NCBI GenBank assembly: GCA_942491535.1
Contig: CALOBV010000021.1
Location: 1-64,000, forward strand
Source of the DNA: JAUVKT01 sp942491535
GTDB lineage: Bacteria > Bacteroidota > Bacteroidia > Bacteroidales > VadinHA17
Direction: 5' to 3'
DNA length: 64,000 bases
The notes under the pieces are model-generated. The model was given only the letters and a program-made list of their open reading frames with translations, did not search any database and was not told where the DNA came from. Shown here piece by piece: positions 35,860-44,658 of this stretch. Position 1 is the first letter of the stretch. Each line of letters opens with the position of its first letter. The translations under genes and the position numbers were made by a program.

Positions 35860-36962
35860 GATTTCTAAGATACTATCTTATAGCCCCAGCTCTGTTTTTT
35901 ACACTGGGTGTATTTAACCTTTGGTCACAAACTGACTCAGTCAATAGAGACAATAGTTACCAGATTCCTGAGGTAGTAATAAATACTTTTAATCTTTTTG
36001 AAAAGAGTGAAATTCTTGAAGTAGCATTAAGATTTGATATTACAGCTTATAAAGAGAATAAACCCGATGAAGAATACCTGGATGCTCTGCTTACCTGTAA
36101 GTATAACGGGCAAGATTCAATAAATAAGAAAATAAGGCTTCGTGCAAGAGGTAATTACAGGTACAATAACTGTGAGTTCCCTCCTTTAAGACTGAATTTT
36201 AAGGATACAAAATTTGGCTTTTCTGATCTCGATTCGCTTAATAATGTTAAGATGGTTACTCATTGTTTCGATAATGAGACCTATCAGACTTACGTATTAA
36301 AAGAATACCTGATCTATCGTTTATATACTATGTTAACAGATTATAGCTTTCGGGTGAGGTTATTAAGGGTACAATATATCGATATCGGTGAAGGAGGTCT
36401 TGTATTTGAACAATATGGCTTTCTAATCGAGCCACTCGACAGGTTATTATTCAGGGTCAATGCAATTGAAATTGAAAATGAGAATGCAAAGCTTAATTCC
36501 TGGGATGTTGAACCTGCTGAGATGGACAGGGTCTCTACTTTCCAGTATTTGATTGGGAATGCAGATTGGTTTATTGACCTGGGGCACAATATTAAGTTTA
36601 TACAACAATCAGTCGATAATAGTACCAGGTTGATACCCATTCCTTATGATTTCGATTATTCGGGATTTGTAAATACTCATTATGCTGAACCTCGTGAAGA
36701 TCTCAATCTTAAAAAAGTAACCGACAGAGCTTATATGGGACCGTGCCGAAGCGAAGAGGAGTTTAGAAAAATGCTGGATGAATTTAAGTCCCGGGAGGAA
36801 TATTTTTTAGATGAGGTAAGAAATTTTGAGTACCTTGACAGGACGGTGAGAAAGGAATTAATTGATTATATAGAAAGTTTCTTCGATCTGTATAAAAAAG
36901 ATAAAATCCTGAACCTACTTATGAGAAAGTGTGTAAAACAGGAAATAATAGATAAAAATTAA
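35844..36962 (+). CDS. CotH-like secreted kinase-fold protein (copy 2)
   Basis: A 372-residue paralogue of the preceding gene, overlapping it by 16 bp. The signal is MFQIVRFLRYYLIAPALFFTLGVF. Shared segments are RLRARGNYRYNNCEFPPLRLNFKD, NNVKMVTHCFDNE, RVRLLRVQYIDIG, FQYLIGNADWFIDLGHN and IPYDFDYSGFVN. The catalytic-loop residue differs: GNADWFIDLGHN in place of GNDDWHLANLHN, so Asp is replaced by Ala and His by Phe, while YDFDYSG is kept. This copy may therefore be a partner or a weak enzyme rather than an equal kinase. It ends 5 nt before DUF4956. Confidence 0.65.
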   Translation: MFQIVRFLRYYLIAPALFFTLGVFNLWSQTDSVNRDNSYQIPEVVINTFNLFEKSEILEVALRFDITAYKENKPDEEYLDALLTCKYNGQDSINKKIRLRARGNYRYNNCEFPPLRLNFKDTKFGFSDLDSLNNVKMVTHCFDNETYQTYVLKEYLIYRLYTMLTDYSFRVRLLRVQYIDIGEGGLVFEQYGFLIEPLDRLLFRVNAIEIENENAKLNSWDVEPAEMDRVSTFQYLIGNADWFIDLGHNIKFIQQSVDNSTRLIPIPYDFDYSGFVNTHYAEPREDLNLKKVTDRAYMGPCRSEEEFRKMLDEFKSREEYFLDEVRNFEYLDRTVRKELIDYIESFFDLYKKDKILNLLMRKCVKQEIIDKN

Positions 36963-36967
36963 TTTTT

Positions 36968-37567
36968 ATGTCAGCAATTATTAATTCACTTAACCTGGGA
37001 GATACTGCCTGGTTCTTAATCAGGTTCGTTTTAAACCTGCTAACTCTTTTTATCCTTGTAAGACTTTTATACTATGGGTATAGAAAAGAAGGAGTACCCG
37101 AGTATATGTTTGCCTTCTTTTTGCTTGGCATAGTAGTATTCCTTATTTGTACTGCACTCGAAATGGTAAGTATACAGCTTGGATTTGCACTGGGATTATT
37201 TGCCCTTTTTGGCATCCTGCGATTCAGGACAGAAAGTATTCCTGTAAGGGAGATGACCTACCTCTTCCTTGTTATCGGAGTAGCTTTGATAAACTCTCTG
37301 GTGAACTTTGCAGACATTCTTAATGGTATAGTTCTTTCCAATACCCTTGTTATTATTCCGGCATGGTTACTTGAAGCTTTTTTGTGTAAGCATTCCTATA
37401 AGAAAAAGGATATAGTATACGATAAGGTTGAAGATATATACGACAGCGATGAGGTACTGAAGGAGAAATTAACGAAGATTACCGGTTACGAGATACGGAA
37501 ACTGAGAGTAAACAAAATAGATATGACAAGGGGGGTTGCATTAATTACAATCTATTACAAGGGCTGA
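36968..37567 (+). CDS. DUF4956 membrane protein
   Basis: A 199-residue protein with four or five membrane helices (about 15-140) and a cytoplasmic C-terminal domain. The family segment ALGLFALFGILRFRTESIPVREMTYLF (about residues 70-97) with its FGxLRFRT core is clear, and the tail has YEIRKLRVNKIDMTRGVALITIYY. DUF4956 genes usually accompany CotH or VTC-domain (polyphosphate polymerase-like) genes. Here two CotH-like genes precede it and no VTC gene is seen. Its activity is unknown, and a transport or scaffold role at the inner membrane is possible. Confidence 0.87.
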   Translation: MSAIINSLNLGDTAWFLIRFVLNLLTLFILVRLLYYGYRKEGVPEYMFAFFLLGIVVFLICTALEMVSIQLGFALGLFALFGILRFRTESIPVREMTYLFLVIGVALINSLVNFADILNGIVLSNTLVIIPAWLLEAFLCKHSYKKKDIVYDKVEDIYDSDEVLKEKLTKITGYEIRKLRVNKIDMTRGVALITIYYKG

Positions 37568-37570
37568 GGC

Positions 37571-37648
37571 TTATCTCCAGTTTAAGTAATAAATAAGCCC
37601 CAGGATCAGCCTTATCGTCCTGTCGTAATTTCCTACATTAAATTTCAT
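37571..37648 (-). pseudogene. Truncated DUF2892-like remnant
   Basis: A 25-codon frame beginning MKFNVGNYDRTIRLILGLI matches the start of DUF2892 (YgaP-type) inner-membrane proteins, which open with this NxGxxDRxxRxxLG pattern and normally continue for 60-70 residues through two helices. Here it stops after YYLNWR, 3 nt from the DUF4956 stop on the other strand. It may be a remnant cut off by a rearrangement, or a chance match. Confidence 0.35.
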
Positions 37649-37702
37649 AGAATGGTTTGTCTTATATTTATAAGATATAAAACAGATTCTAATACCGCTT
37701 AT

Positions 37703-39913
37703 TCAATCCGGTAAGTTTTTAAGAAGCTCCCTCACCATATCCACAGATTCAATATAGAGAGAGGCTTTAGTCGTTTTGGTCCCAACTTTAATCGTATAAG
37801 CTTTTACAGGCATTGCCTCGAAAGTATATTCGTCCGTCCAGTCGTCTCCGACAGCCAGGATAAAATCATATGTTTTATTTCCGATTTTAGTTTTTGCAGC
37901 CCTGCCCTTATTAATGCCTGAATACTTAATTTCTATTACCTTATCACCATCCATTATTTCCAGGTTAAGATTGGCTGTCAGGTTTCTGAGCTGTTCCTTT
38001 AATTCCCACGACCTCTGTATTCCGAGGTCGGGGTCTGCCTTCCTGTAATGCCATACCAGGGAGAAGTTCTTTTCCTCAATAAAGGTATTGGGTGTCTGAT
38101 CAACATAATAATCCAGGATCGGGGATATAGAGTTTTTCCAGTCGTTATTAATCTGCTCCATCATGTACCAGTCGGCATCGGGATTTTTAAGCCATACGCC
38201 ATGCTCTGCAATAAAATGTATTTTAGGATTGTTTTTAAACCAGCGACCCAGGGTTCCCTTATCCCGCCCACTGATTATTACAATTGTGTTTAGTGGATCG
38301 TCGGTAAGTTTATTAATTATTGAATATAATGCTTTGTCGGGTCTGGCATCTTCAGGATCTTTTTTGAATCCCGACAGGGTTCCATCATAATCCAGGAACA
38401 GTATTCTGTTTTTTGAATTCCTGTAATCTGAGACTATCCTGGCTATTCTTTCATCATTTATTTTTCGTGTAAGATTTGTTTCCTGGATATGCTTTACATT
38501 ATCGAGGCTTTTAATAAATTCATTTGCCCACTTTTCAACAGAATATCTTCTTATTCTCTCGGTCATTACATCGTTACGACGTATTTGCTCACCGATGGGC
38601 ATTTCAATTGCTTCTTTTATTGCTTCTGCAATTTCCCCAAGATTATTTGGATTAACAATAATTGCTTCATGCAGTTCTTTGCTGGCTCCTGCCAGTTCGC
38701 TTAGTATAAGAACTCCTTTGCCGTCGAGACGAGATGCCACAAATTCCTTGGCTACCATATTCATCCCGTCTCTCAAAGGAAGAATTAAGGCAATATCGGA
38801 ATATGCATAGATATCAATAAGTTCATTTTCTGAGAATTTTTGATTCAGGTATACAATGGGGGACCAGCTAATAGTACCATAAAGCCCGTTTATTCTTCCA
38901 ACAAGCTCATCAACGCGTTTCTTAATCGAATTATATGAGCTTGATGACTCACCCGTTGGCAGGGCCAGCAGAACCAGCGTGATTTCTTCCATGTAGTTGG
39001 GATATAACTGCAGGAATAGTTCAAAAGCCAGCAGGCGGTGAGGAATACCCTTTGTATAATCGAGTGGATCTATTGAGAGGATTACTTTCTTATCCTTGTT
39101 CCTTGTAAAGTTATTAATTATCTCTCCCTGGGTTTCCGATCCTTCACTTGCATGTAAATCATGAAGCCTCCTTACCTCTGATGTAAACTTATCAAAGTGG
39201 ATTCCTTTAGGGAATACATCAACAAGCATCGTTCTTTCGCCAATTGATATACGGTTAAAGATTGTATCATATCCCTTAATTCGCCTGACACAGCTGAGGA
39301 AGTGCCTGACATAATCAAATACGTTAAATCCTACCAGGTCGGCCGATACCATTGCATCAAGAATCTCTTCCCGCCATGGAATAAGCCTGAATACTTCAAA
39401 TGACGGAAAGGGTATATGGATAAATATACCAATCGATACATTGGGCTTGCATCTTCTGATCATCTGGGGAAGGAGTAAGAGATGATAGTCGTGGATCCAT
39501 ACAATGTCATCATCACGTAAACATTCACAGATCATATCTGAATACATCTGGTTGACTTTTTTATATGCCTTCCAGTAGTTATCATCATAAGTGGCATTCT
39601 GAGGGAAGTAGTGGAATAATGGCCAGAGAGTATTTTTTGCGAAACCGTGTATGGCTGACTGGTATAGATCAGGGTCAGGGAAAAGAGGCATGGATCTGTA
39701 ATCCTGAAGACGGAGAGAAAGTTGCTTCTTCTCCTGAGAGGTAAACCTGTGATCGTCTATTCCGGTTAAACCAATCCACCTGGTTTCAAAGTGTTCATTA
39801 AAATCTGGCAGGTCATATATTGTAGATTTACCTGCAGGTGAAATATCAAAATTTTCACCCTGTTTGTGGATTGTTACCGGGATTCTATTTGATGCAATGA
39901 ATAGTCTCCTCAT
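37703..39913 (-). CDS. Bifunctional trehalose-6-phosphate synthase/phosphatase
   Basis: A 736-residue fusion. Residues about 1-460 are a GT20 synthase (UDP- or GDP-glucose plus glucose-6-phosphate to trehalose-6-phosphate), with IWIHDYHLLLLPQMIRR, GIFIHIPFPSFEVFR, DPLDYTKGIPHRLLAFE and LPLRDGMNMVAKEFVA. Residues about 490-735 are a HAD phosphatase, with the nucleophile in LFLDYDGTLSGF, IISGRDKG, IAEHGVW, and the metal-binding VGDDWTDEYTF. Both active sites look complete, so the protein should make trehalose in two steps. It diverges from a GH65 phosphorylase fusion with 129 nt between, pairing synthesis with breakdown. Confidence 0.94.
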   Translation of the reverse strand: MRRLFIASNRIPVTIHKQGENFDISPAGKSTIYDLPDFNEHFETRWIGLTGIDDHRFTSQEKKQLSLRLQDYRSMPLFPDPDLYQSAIHGFAKNTLWPLFHYFPQNATYDDNYWKAYKKVNQMYSDMICECLRDDDIVWIHDYHLLLLPQMIRRCKPNVSIGIFIHIPFPSFEVFRLIPWREEILDAMVSADLVGFNVFDYVRHFLSCVRRIKGYDTIFNRISIGERTMLVDVFPKGIHFDKFTSEVRRLHDLHASEGSETQGEIINNFTRNKDKKVILSIDPLDYTKGIPHRLLAFELFLQLYPNYMEEITLVLLALPTGESSSSYNSIKKRVDELVGRINGLYGTISWSPIVYLNQKFSENELIDIYAYSDIALILPLRDGMNMVAKEFVASRLDGKGVLILSELAGASKELHEAIIVNPNNLGEIAEAIKEAIEMPIGEQIRRNDVMTERIRRYSVEKWANEFIKSLDNVKHIQETNLTRKINDERIARIVSDYRNSKNRILFLDYDGTLSGFKKDPEDARPDKALYSIINKLTDDPLNTIVIISGRDKGTLGRWFKNNPKIHFIAEHGVWLKNPDADWYMMEQINNDWKNSISPILDYYVDQTPNTFIEEKNFSLVWHYRKADPDLGIQRSWELKEQLRNLTANLNLEIMDGDKVIEIKYSGINKGRAAKTKIGNKTYDFILAVGDDWTDEYTFEAMPVKAYTIKVGTKTTKASLYIESVDMVRELLKNLPD

Positions 39914-40042
39914 ACTCTAGATTCCTAATTTAATTATAAATTTAGCCCTAAAAAGACTAACTTCAATAAGTTTTTTAGATTAATAGCTTAGTTCTATAGA
40001 ATTAAACTGCTAACAGGCTTATATAAGGAAAAAATTTGAATT

Positions 40043-43000
40043 ATGAGGGAATTTTCTGCTGTAATATTTGATTTGGACGGGGTTATTACCAGGACCGCAC
40101 TTGTTCACGGAGAAGCATGGAAAAGAATGTTCGACGATTACCTGAGAACAAGAGAAGCTCGTTTCGGTGAAATGTTTAAGGAATTTACTCATAGTAGCGA
40201 TTACCTTCCCTACGTTGATGGTAAACCAAGGTATAAGGGTGTTTTATCATTTCTTGAGTCAAGAGGTATTGAGATTCCTTTTGGAGATCCATCTGATCCA
40301 GACGACAGGGAAACAGTCTGCGGCCTCGGTAACAAGAAAAATACAATGTTTAACCTGGTACTTGAAGATAAGGGAGTGGAGACTTATGAGTCAACAGTAA
40401 GCCTATTGCATGAACTAAAGAAAGAAGGTATAAGGATAGGTGTGGCATCATCAAGTAAAAATTGTAAATCTGTACTTGAAAGGGCTGGTTTAATAGATCT
40501 GTTTGAAACGAGGGTTGATGGGGTTGTGTCGGCTGAGCTGGGCCTTAATGGGAAACCGGAAGCAGATATTTTTACTACTGCGTGTGATAACCTGGGGGTT
40601 AGCTATAATAAGTCGGTAGTTGTTGAAGATGCTGTTTCGGGAGTTCAGGCGGGCCAGAATGGGAATTTCGGATTGGTTATTGGAGTTGCCAGGGAGGATA
40701 ATACCAATGATCTTCTGGCTAATGGTGCAGATATAGTTGTTGAAGACCTGGAAGAGATTTCTATTGAAAGGATTAATGACTGGTTTAATAAAGGAATCCA
40801 CGAAGATGGCTGGAACCTTACTTATTATGATTACGATAAGGAAAAAGAGAGGTCGAGGGAAACTTTGCTTACAAGCGGTAACGGATATTTTGGCACAAGG
40901 GGAGCAATGAATGAGAGCAGGGCTAACAAGGTAAACTATCCCGGTACATATATCGCAGGATTATATAATCGTTTAACATCAAAGGTTGGCGACAGGGAGG
41001 TTGATAATGAGGATTTTGTTAATATTCCGAATTATCTGCCGATTAAATTTAAGATAGGCGACGGCGAATGGTTCGAGTTTAAGCCCGACCCCACATTTAA
41101 GATAAACAGGATAAAAAGGCGACTTGATTTTCGAAAAGGAGAGCTGGTAAGAGAGATGGAGGTCGAGGATGACAGAGGAAGAAAGACCCTGCTGCTTACT
41201 TCGCGATTTGCAGGTATGCATTATCACCACCTGGCAGGTATTAAATACAATATTACACCCCTGAATTATTCCGATAAAATAATAATAAGGTCTGAGCTTG
41301 ATGGTAATCACATTAATGCAGGAGTAGAGCGCTATAGCCAATTAAACCAGGATCACATCTACCATCTTTCAGAAAAAACGGATGGAAATAAATTCTTTAT
41401 TGAGGTTATAACAAAGCATTCCAATGTTACTGTTGCCCTGGGTGCCAAACATATATTAAACGGGAGCGAGGACCTTGAAGAACTTATTGATTGTAAATGT
41501 TCAAAAGGGCGGGCCTGCCAGGATTATACTATTGAGGCCAGGGAAGGTGTTGAGCTTTCTTTTGAGAAACTGGTATCTTTATATACCTCCAAGGATACAA
41601 AGGTTATTACTCCTTCAATACATACGGTTAAGGCAATAAAAAAAATGGAGGATTACAATGCCGAACTGGCTCTGTCTGCTAAGTCCTGGAAGAAGATATG
41701 GAAACGCATCGATATTGAACTGAAAGGAGATCGCCTGGCCCAGAAGCTAATCCGCCTCCACCTTTATCATATGATTGTAACAGCTTCACCTAATCATGTT
41801 AAGATCGATGCCGGAATACCACCGAGGGGATTGCATGGGGAAGCATACCGGGGGCATATATTCTGGGATGAACTATACATCTTACCCCTTTATAATATTT
41901 CTTTTCCGAAGATTACTAAGTCGGTATTGATGTACAGGTACAGACGCCTTGATAAAGCAAGGGATAATGCGCGTGAATTCGGATATAAGGGAGCAATGTT
42001 CCCCTGGCAAAGCGGTAGTGATGGCAGGGAGGAGACACAGGTTGTTCACCTGAACCCGGTTTCGGGAGAGTGGGGTGATGATTATAGCTCACTCCAAAGA
42101 CATATCTCACTCGCGATTGCTTTTAATGTCTGGAATTATTACTGGTCGACTATGAATACGGAGTTTATGTTAAATCATGGTGCTGAGATCATGTTCGAGA
42201 TATCCAGGTTCTGGGCCGGTAAATGTGAGTATGACAAGAAACTGGAGAGATATCATATAGCCGGAGTAATGGGCCCGGATGAATTTCACGAGAAACTCCC
42301 CGGGGCAAAAGTTGGTGGCCTTACCGATAATGCTTATACCAATATTATGGTAGGCTGGATGTTATCCCGTTGTGTATTTTTTATCGATAATCTAAAAAAC
42401 GATCAAAGGGAGGCTCTTTTAAACAGATTGAAATTATCTGATAGTGAGATTGAAGCCTGGAATGATATAAGAACCAAATTGAATATTAATATAAATACTG
42501 ATGGAATAATTGAACAGTTCCAGGGCTATTTTGATCTCAGCGAACTGGATTGGGAAGGATACAGAAAAAAGTATGGAGATATACACAGGCTGGACAGGAT
42601 TCTGAAGGCCGAAGGGAAATCACCCGATGAATATAAACTTTCGAAACAGGCCGACCTGATAATGGCTTTTTATAACCTGGGGATTGACGGAGTAAGCGAT
42701 ATCCTGAATACAATGGGATATAAGCTAGACAGGGATTATTTCAGTAAGAATTTCGATTACTATATTGAAAGAACATCCCATGGGTCAACACTCTCGAGGC
42801 TGGTTCATTCGTCGCTTGAATATTTGTATAAAAACAGGCAGGAAGGTTGGCTGATGTATATGGATGCCCTTAAATCAGACCTGGTTGATATCCAGGGAGG
42901 TACAACAGGCGAGGGAATCCACGCCGGGGTAATGGGAGGGACGGTTTACAAAGCTCTGTGTATTTTTGGCGGATTGGATATCTCTGGAGATATTCCGAGT

Positions 43001-43216
43001 ATCTGTCCCATACTTCCAGATCACTGGGATGATATGAAGTATGGATTTAAGTTCAGAGATTCCAGGTTCAAAGTGATGATAGCAAAAGATGAAGTTGAAT
43101 TATTTGCTGAGAACAGTAATAATAAAAAAATAAAAGTTCATATTTACGGCGAGCTTTTTGAGATGGAAAGCAAAGAAATTTTAAAGGTAAAATACAGAAA
43201 GGAGTATAGATGTTAG
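40043..43216 (+). CDS. Fused beta-phosphoglucomutase-like HAD and GH65 disaccharide phosphorylase
   Basis: A 1057-residue two-domain protein. Residues about 1-235 are a beta-phosphoglucomutase-type HAD: nucleophile FDLDGVITRTA, VASSSKN, VVVEDAVSGVQAG. Residues about 260-1045 are a GH65 phosphorylase, with GEAYRGHIFWDELYILPLYN, WQSGSDGREETQ and the general acid Glu in VMGPDEFHE (E747). GH65 phosphorylases split trehalose, kojibiose, maltose or nigerose into glucose and beta-glucose-1-phosphate, which the HAD part would convert to glucose-6-phosphate. The divergent trehalose synthase gene makes trehalose the likeliest substrate. Specificity cannot be read from motifs alone. Confidence 0.9.
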   Translation: MREFSAVIFDLDGVITRTALVHGEAWKRMFDDYLRTREARFGEMFKEFTHSSDYLPYVDGKPRYKGVLSFLESRGIEIPFGDPSDPDDRETVCGLGNKKNTMFNLVLEDKGVETYESTVSLLHELKKEGIRIGVASSSKNCKSVLERAGLIDLFETRVDGVVSAELGLNGKPEADIFTTACDNLGVSYNKSVVVEDAVSGVQAGQNGNFGLVIGVAREDNTNDLLANGADIVVEDLEEISIERINDWFNKGIHEDGWNLTYYDYDKEKERSRETLLTSGNGYFGTRGAMNESRANKVNYPGTYIAGLYNRLTSKVGDREVDNEDFVNIPNYLPIKFKIGDGEWFEFKPDPTFKINRIKRRLDFRKGELVREMEVEDDRGRKTLLLTSRFAGMHYHHLAGIKYNITPLNYSDKIIIRSELDGNHINAGVERYSQLNQDHIYHLSEKTDGNKFFIEVITKHSNVTVALGAKHILNGSEDLEELIDCKCSKGRACQDYTIEAREGVELSFEKLVSLYTSKDTKVITPSIHTVKAIKKMEDYNAELALSAKSWKKIWKRIDIELKGDRLAQKLIRLHLYHMIVTASPNHVKIDAGIPPRGLHGEAYRGHIFWDELYILPLYNISFPKITKSVLMYRYRRLDKARDNAREFGYKGAMFPWQSGSDGREETQVVHLNPVSGEWGDDYSSLQRHISLAIAFNVWNYYWSTMNTEFMLNHGAEIMFEISRFWAGKCEYDKKLERYHIAGVMGPDEFHEKLPGAKVGGLTDNAYTNIMVGWMLSRCVFFIDNLKNDQREALLNRLKLSDSEIEAWNDIRTKLNININTDGIIEQFQGYFDLSELDWEGYRKKYGDIHRLDRILKAEGKSPDEYKLSKQADLIMAFYNLGIDGVSDILNTMGYKLDRDYFSKNFDYYIERTSHGSTLSRLVHSSLEYLYKNRQEGWLMYMDALKSDLVDIQGGTTGEGIHAGVMGGTVYKALCIFGGLDISGDIPSICPILPDHWDDMKYGFKFRDSRFKVMIAKDEVELFAENSNNKKIKVHIYGELFEMESKEILKVKYRKEYRC

Positions 43217-43878
43217 GTGATATTCTACTGATAAATGATATGCATAAAGAGGCAGCTGCCTCAATCAATGATTATCTAAGGGAGGATCTTAAGAAAAGAG
43301 AAGAAAGATACAGGTATATTGTTGGTATCTCGGGAGAATCGGGTTCCGGGAAATCGGAGCTTTCACATGCCCTCGGAAAACTTTTAAAAGAAGATAATGT
43401 CAGGGTTAAGATTATACATACTGATAATTATTACAAGATACAGCCATTATTAAGAGAAGAGTGGAGACGAAATAAGGGCTTTGACAAGATTGGGCTCGAT
43501 GAATATGACTGGGTCAAGATCAGAAAAACAATAAGGGATTTTAAAGAGGAACAGGAATGCGTTATTCCATGCATAGACCTTATACCCGAACAGGTCGATA
43601 AGTTAATTACAGACTTTAGCAAGATAGACCTTCTTATAGTTGATGGATTGTATGCTATTGAAGCATCCGATATTGATTTAAGGGTTTTTATAGATCTGAC
43701 CTACCAGGAGACTAAAATTAACCAGATAATGAGGATGAAAGAGGAGATGAGCGATTTCAGGCTTAATATACTCGAAAGAGAGCATCAAGCGGTACTGACC
43801 TTGAAGCCAAAGGCCGACCTGATTGTAAATAAATCTTACAGGGTTGTGAAACCAAATCAAATTCATGCCGTAGAATAG
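43210..43878 (+). CDS. Uridine kinase/phosphoribulokinase-like P-loop kinase
   Basis: A 222-residue cytosolic kinase overlapping the GH65 stop by 7 bp, so translationally coupled. Walker A is GISGESGSGKSELSHAL. The substrate loop HTDNYYKIQPLL and KIGLDEYDW follow the uridine kinase pattern. Walker B is LLIVDGLYAIEASDIDLRVFIDLTY. Because it is coupled to a trehalose phosphorylase/mutase it could phosphorylate a sugar rather than a nucleoside, for instance the glucose released by phosphorolysis. This is speculative. The fold is secure, the substrate is not. Confidence 0.8.
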   Translation: MLGDILLINDMHKEAAASINDYLREDLKKREERYRYIVGISGESGSGKSELSHALGKLLKEDNVRVKIIHTDNYYKIQPLLREEWRRNKGFDKIGLDEYDWVKIRKTIRDFKEEQECVIPCIDLIPEQVDKLITDFSKIDLLIVDGLYAIEASDIDLRVFIDLTYQETKINQIMRMKEEMSDFRLNILEREHQAVLTLKPKADLIVNKSYRVVKPNQIHAVE

Positions 43879-43900
43879 TAGCATGTTTTATAGATTTTAT

Positions 43901-43908
43901 TAAATTTG
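43901..43908 (+). promoter_or_regulatory. Candidate promoter -7 box of the tetraheme cytochrome gene
   Basis: TAAATTTG matches TAnnTTTG exactly and is 37 nt before the cytochrome ATG. No clear -33 TTG was found, so confidence is moderate. Confidence 0.4.
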
Positions 43909-43945
43909 ACTCATATTAAAATATAAACCGCAAAAAAATTACTCT

Positions 43946-44437
43946 ATGTTTACGAAAAGAATTTTTACAGTACTCTGTTTACTCTTATTCATGGGGGGAC
44001 TGACCTTCTCTCAAAGCTTCAAGTATATTGGAGCGGCCAAGTGTAAGATGTGTCATAATAAACCCACAAAGGGCGAGCAGTATAATAAATGGATGGAAGG
44101 ACCTCATGCAAACGCCATGAAGTCACTGAGTGCAGACGAGGCAAAAGATCCCAAGTGCCTTAAGTGTCATTCAACAGCAGCGGCTATAGATCCTAAACTT
44201 AAAGGAGGAATAAACCCGACTGAAGGCGTATCATGCGAATCTTGTCATGGACCTGGAAGTATGTACAAGGCCCCGGCAATAATGAAAAACCAAAAGGTGG
44301 CCCTTACCAAGGGATTAATTGTTCCCGATGAGGAGCTGTGTAAAACATGTCATAATTCTGAGAGCCCAACTTTCAAGGGATTTAATTACAAAGAATATCT
44401 GGCAAAGATCGCCCATCCAGACCCAACACTGCAATAG
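43946..44437 (+). CDS. Tetraheme c-type cytochrome (c554-like)
   Basis: A 163-residue periplasmic protein with signal MFTKRIFTVLCLLLFMGGLTFS. Four haem-binding motifs are present: CKMCH, CLKCH, CESCH, CKTCH. YIGAAKCKMCHNKPTKGEQYNKWMEGPHANA resembles the cytochrome c554 family, with a GPH-containing loop supplying distal His ligands. Such proteins carry electrons in the periplasm or take part in nitrogen or sulfur oxidoreduction. It is monocistronic, with its own promoter-like box and a terminator. The larger cytochrome locus lies 9 kb away, and this protein could be a periplasmic electron shuttle for it. Confidence 0.9.
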   Translation: MFTKRIFTVLCLLLFMGGLTFSQSFKYIGAAKCKMCHNKPTKGEQYNKWMEGPHANAMKSLSADEAKDPKCLKCHSTAAAIDPKLKGGINPTEGVSCESCHGPGSMYKAPAIMKNQKVALTKGLIVPDEELCKTCHNSESPTFKGFNYKEYLAKIAHPDPTLQ

Positions 44438-44458
44438 AATTATCTTATAATAATTAAG

Positions 44459-44486
44459 AACCCGGCCATTGAGCCGGGTTTTTTTT
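44459..44486 (+). terminator. Intrinsic terminator of the tetraheme cytochrome gene
   Basis: AACCCGGC pairs with GCCGGGTT around a 6-nt loop, followed by six further T, 22 nt after the cytochrome stop. Confidence 0.9.
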
Positions 44487-44609
44487 GCCTCCAAAAGAGC
44501 CTCCCTCTTTTCTGTTCCATGACTTTGTTAATTATCATCCAATTTATGGGGATTAAAAAACCCTGCCCTAAAAGGCTCTGTTAAGGATGACAAAAATCAT
44601 GAAAAAAGA

Positions 44610-44641
44610 TTTGTATAATGAACATATGTGCATTATATTTG
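44610..44641 (+). promoter_or_regulatory. Bacteroidota promoter of the DUF134/MinD redox cluster
   Basis: TTTG (44610-44613), 20 nt, then TATATTTG (44634-44641), an exact match to TTTG-N19-21-TAnnTTTG. The DUF134 ATG is 18 nt further on. Confidence 0.7.
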
Positions 44642-44658
44642 TAGAAAATATTTATATT

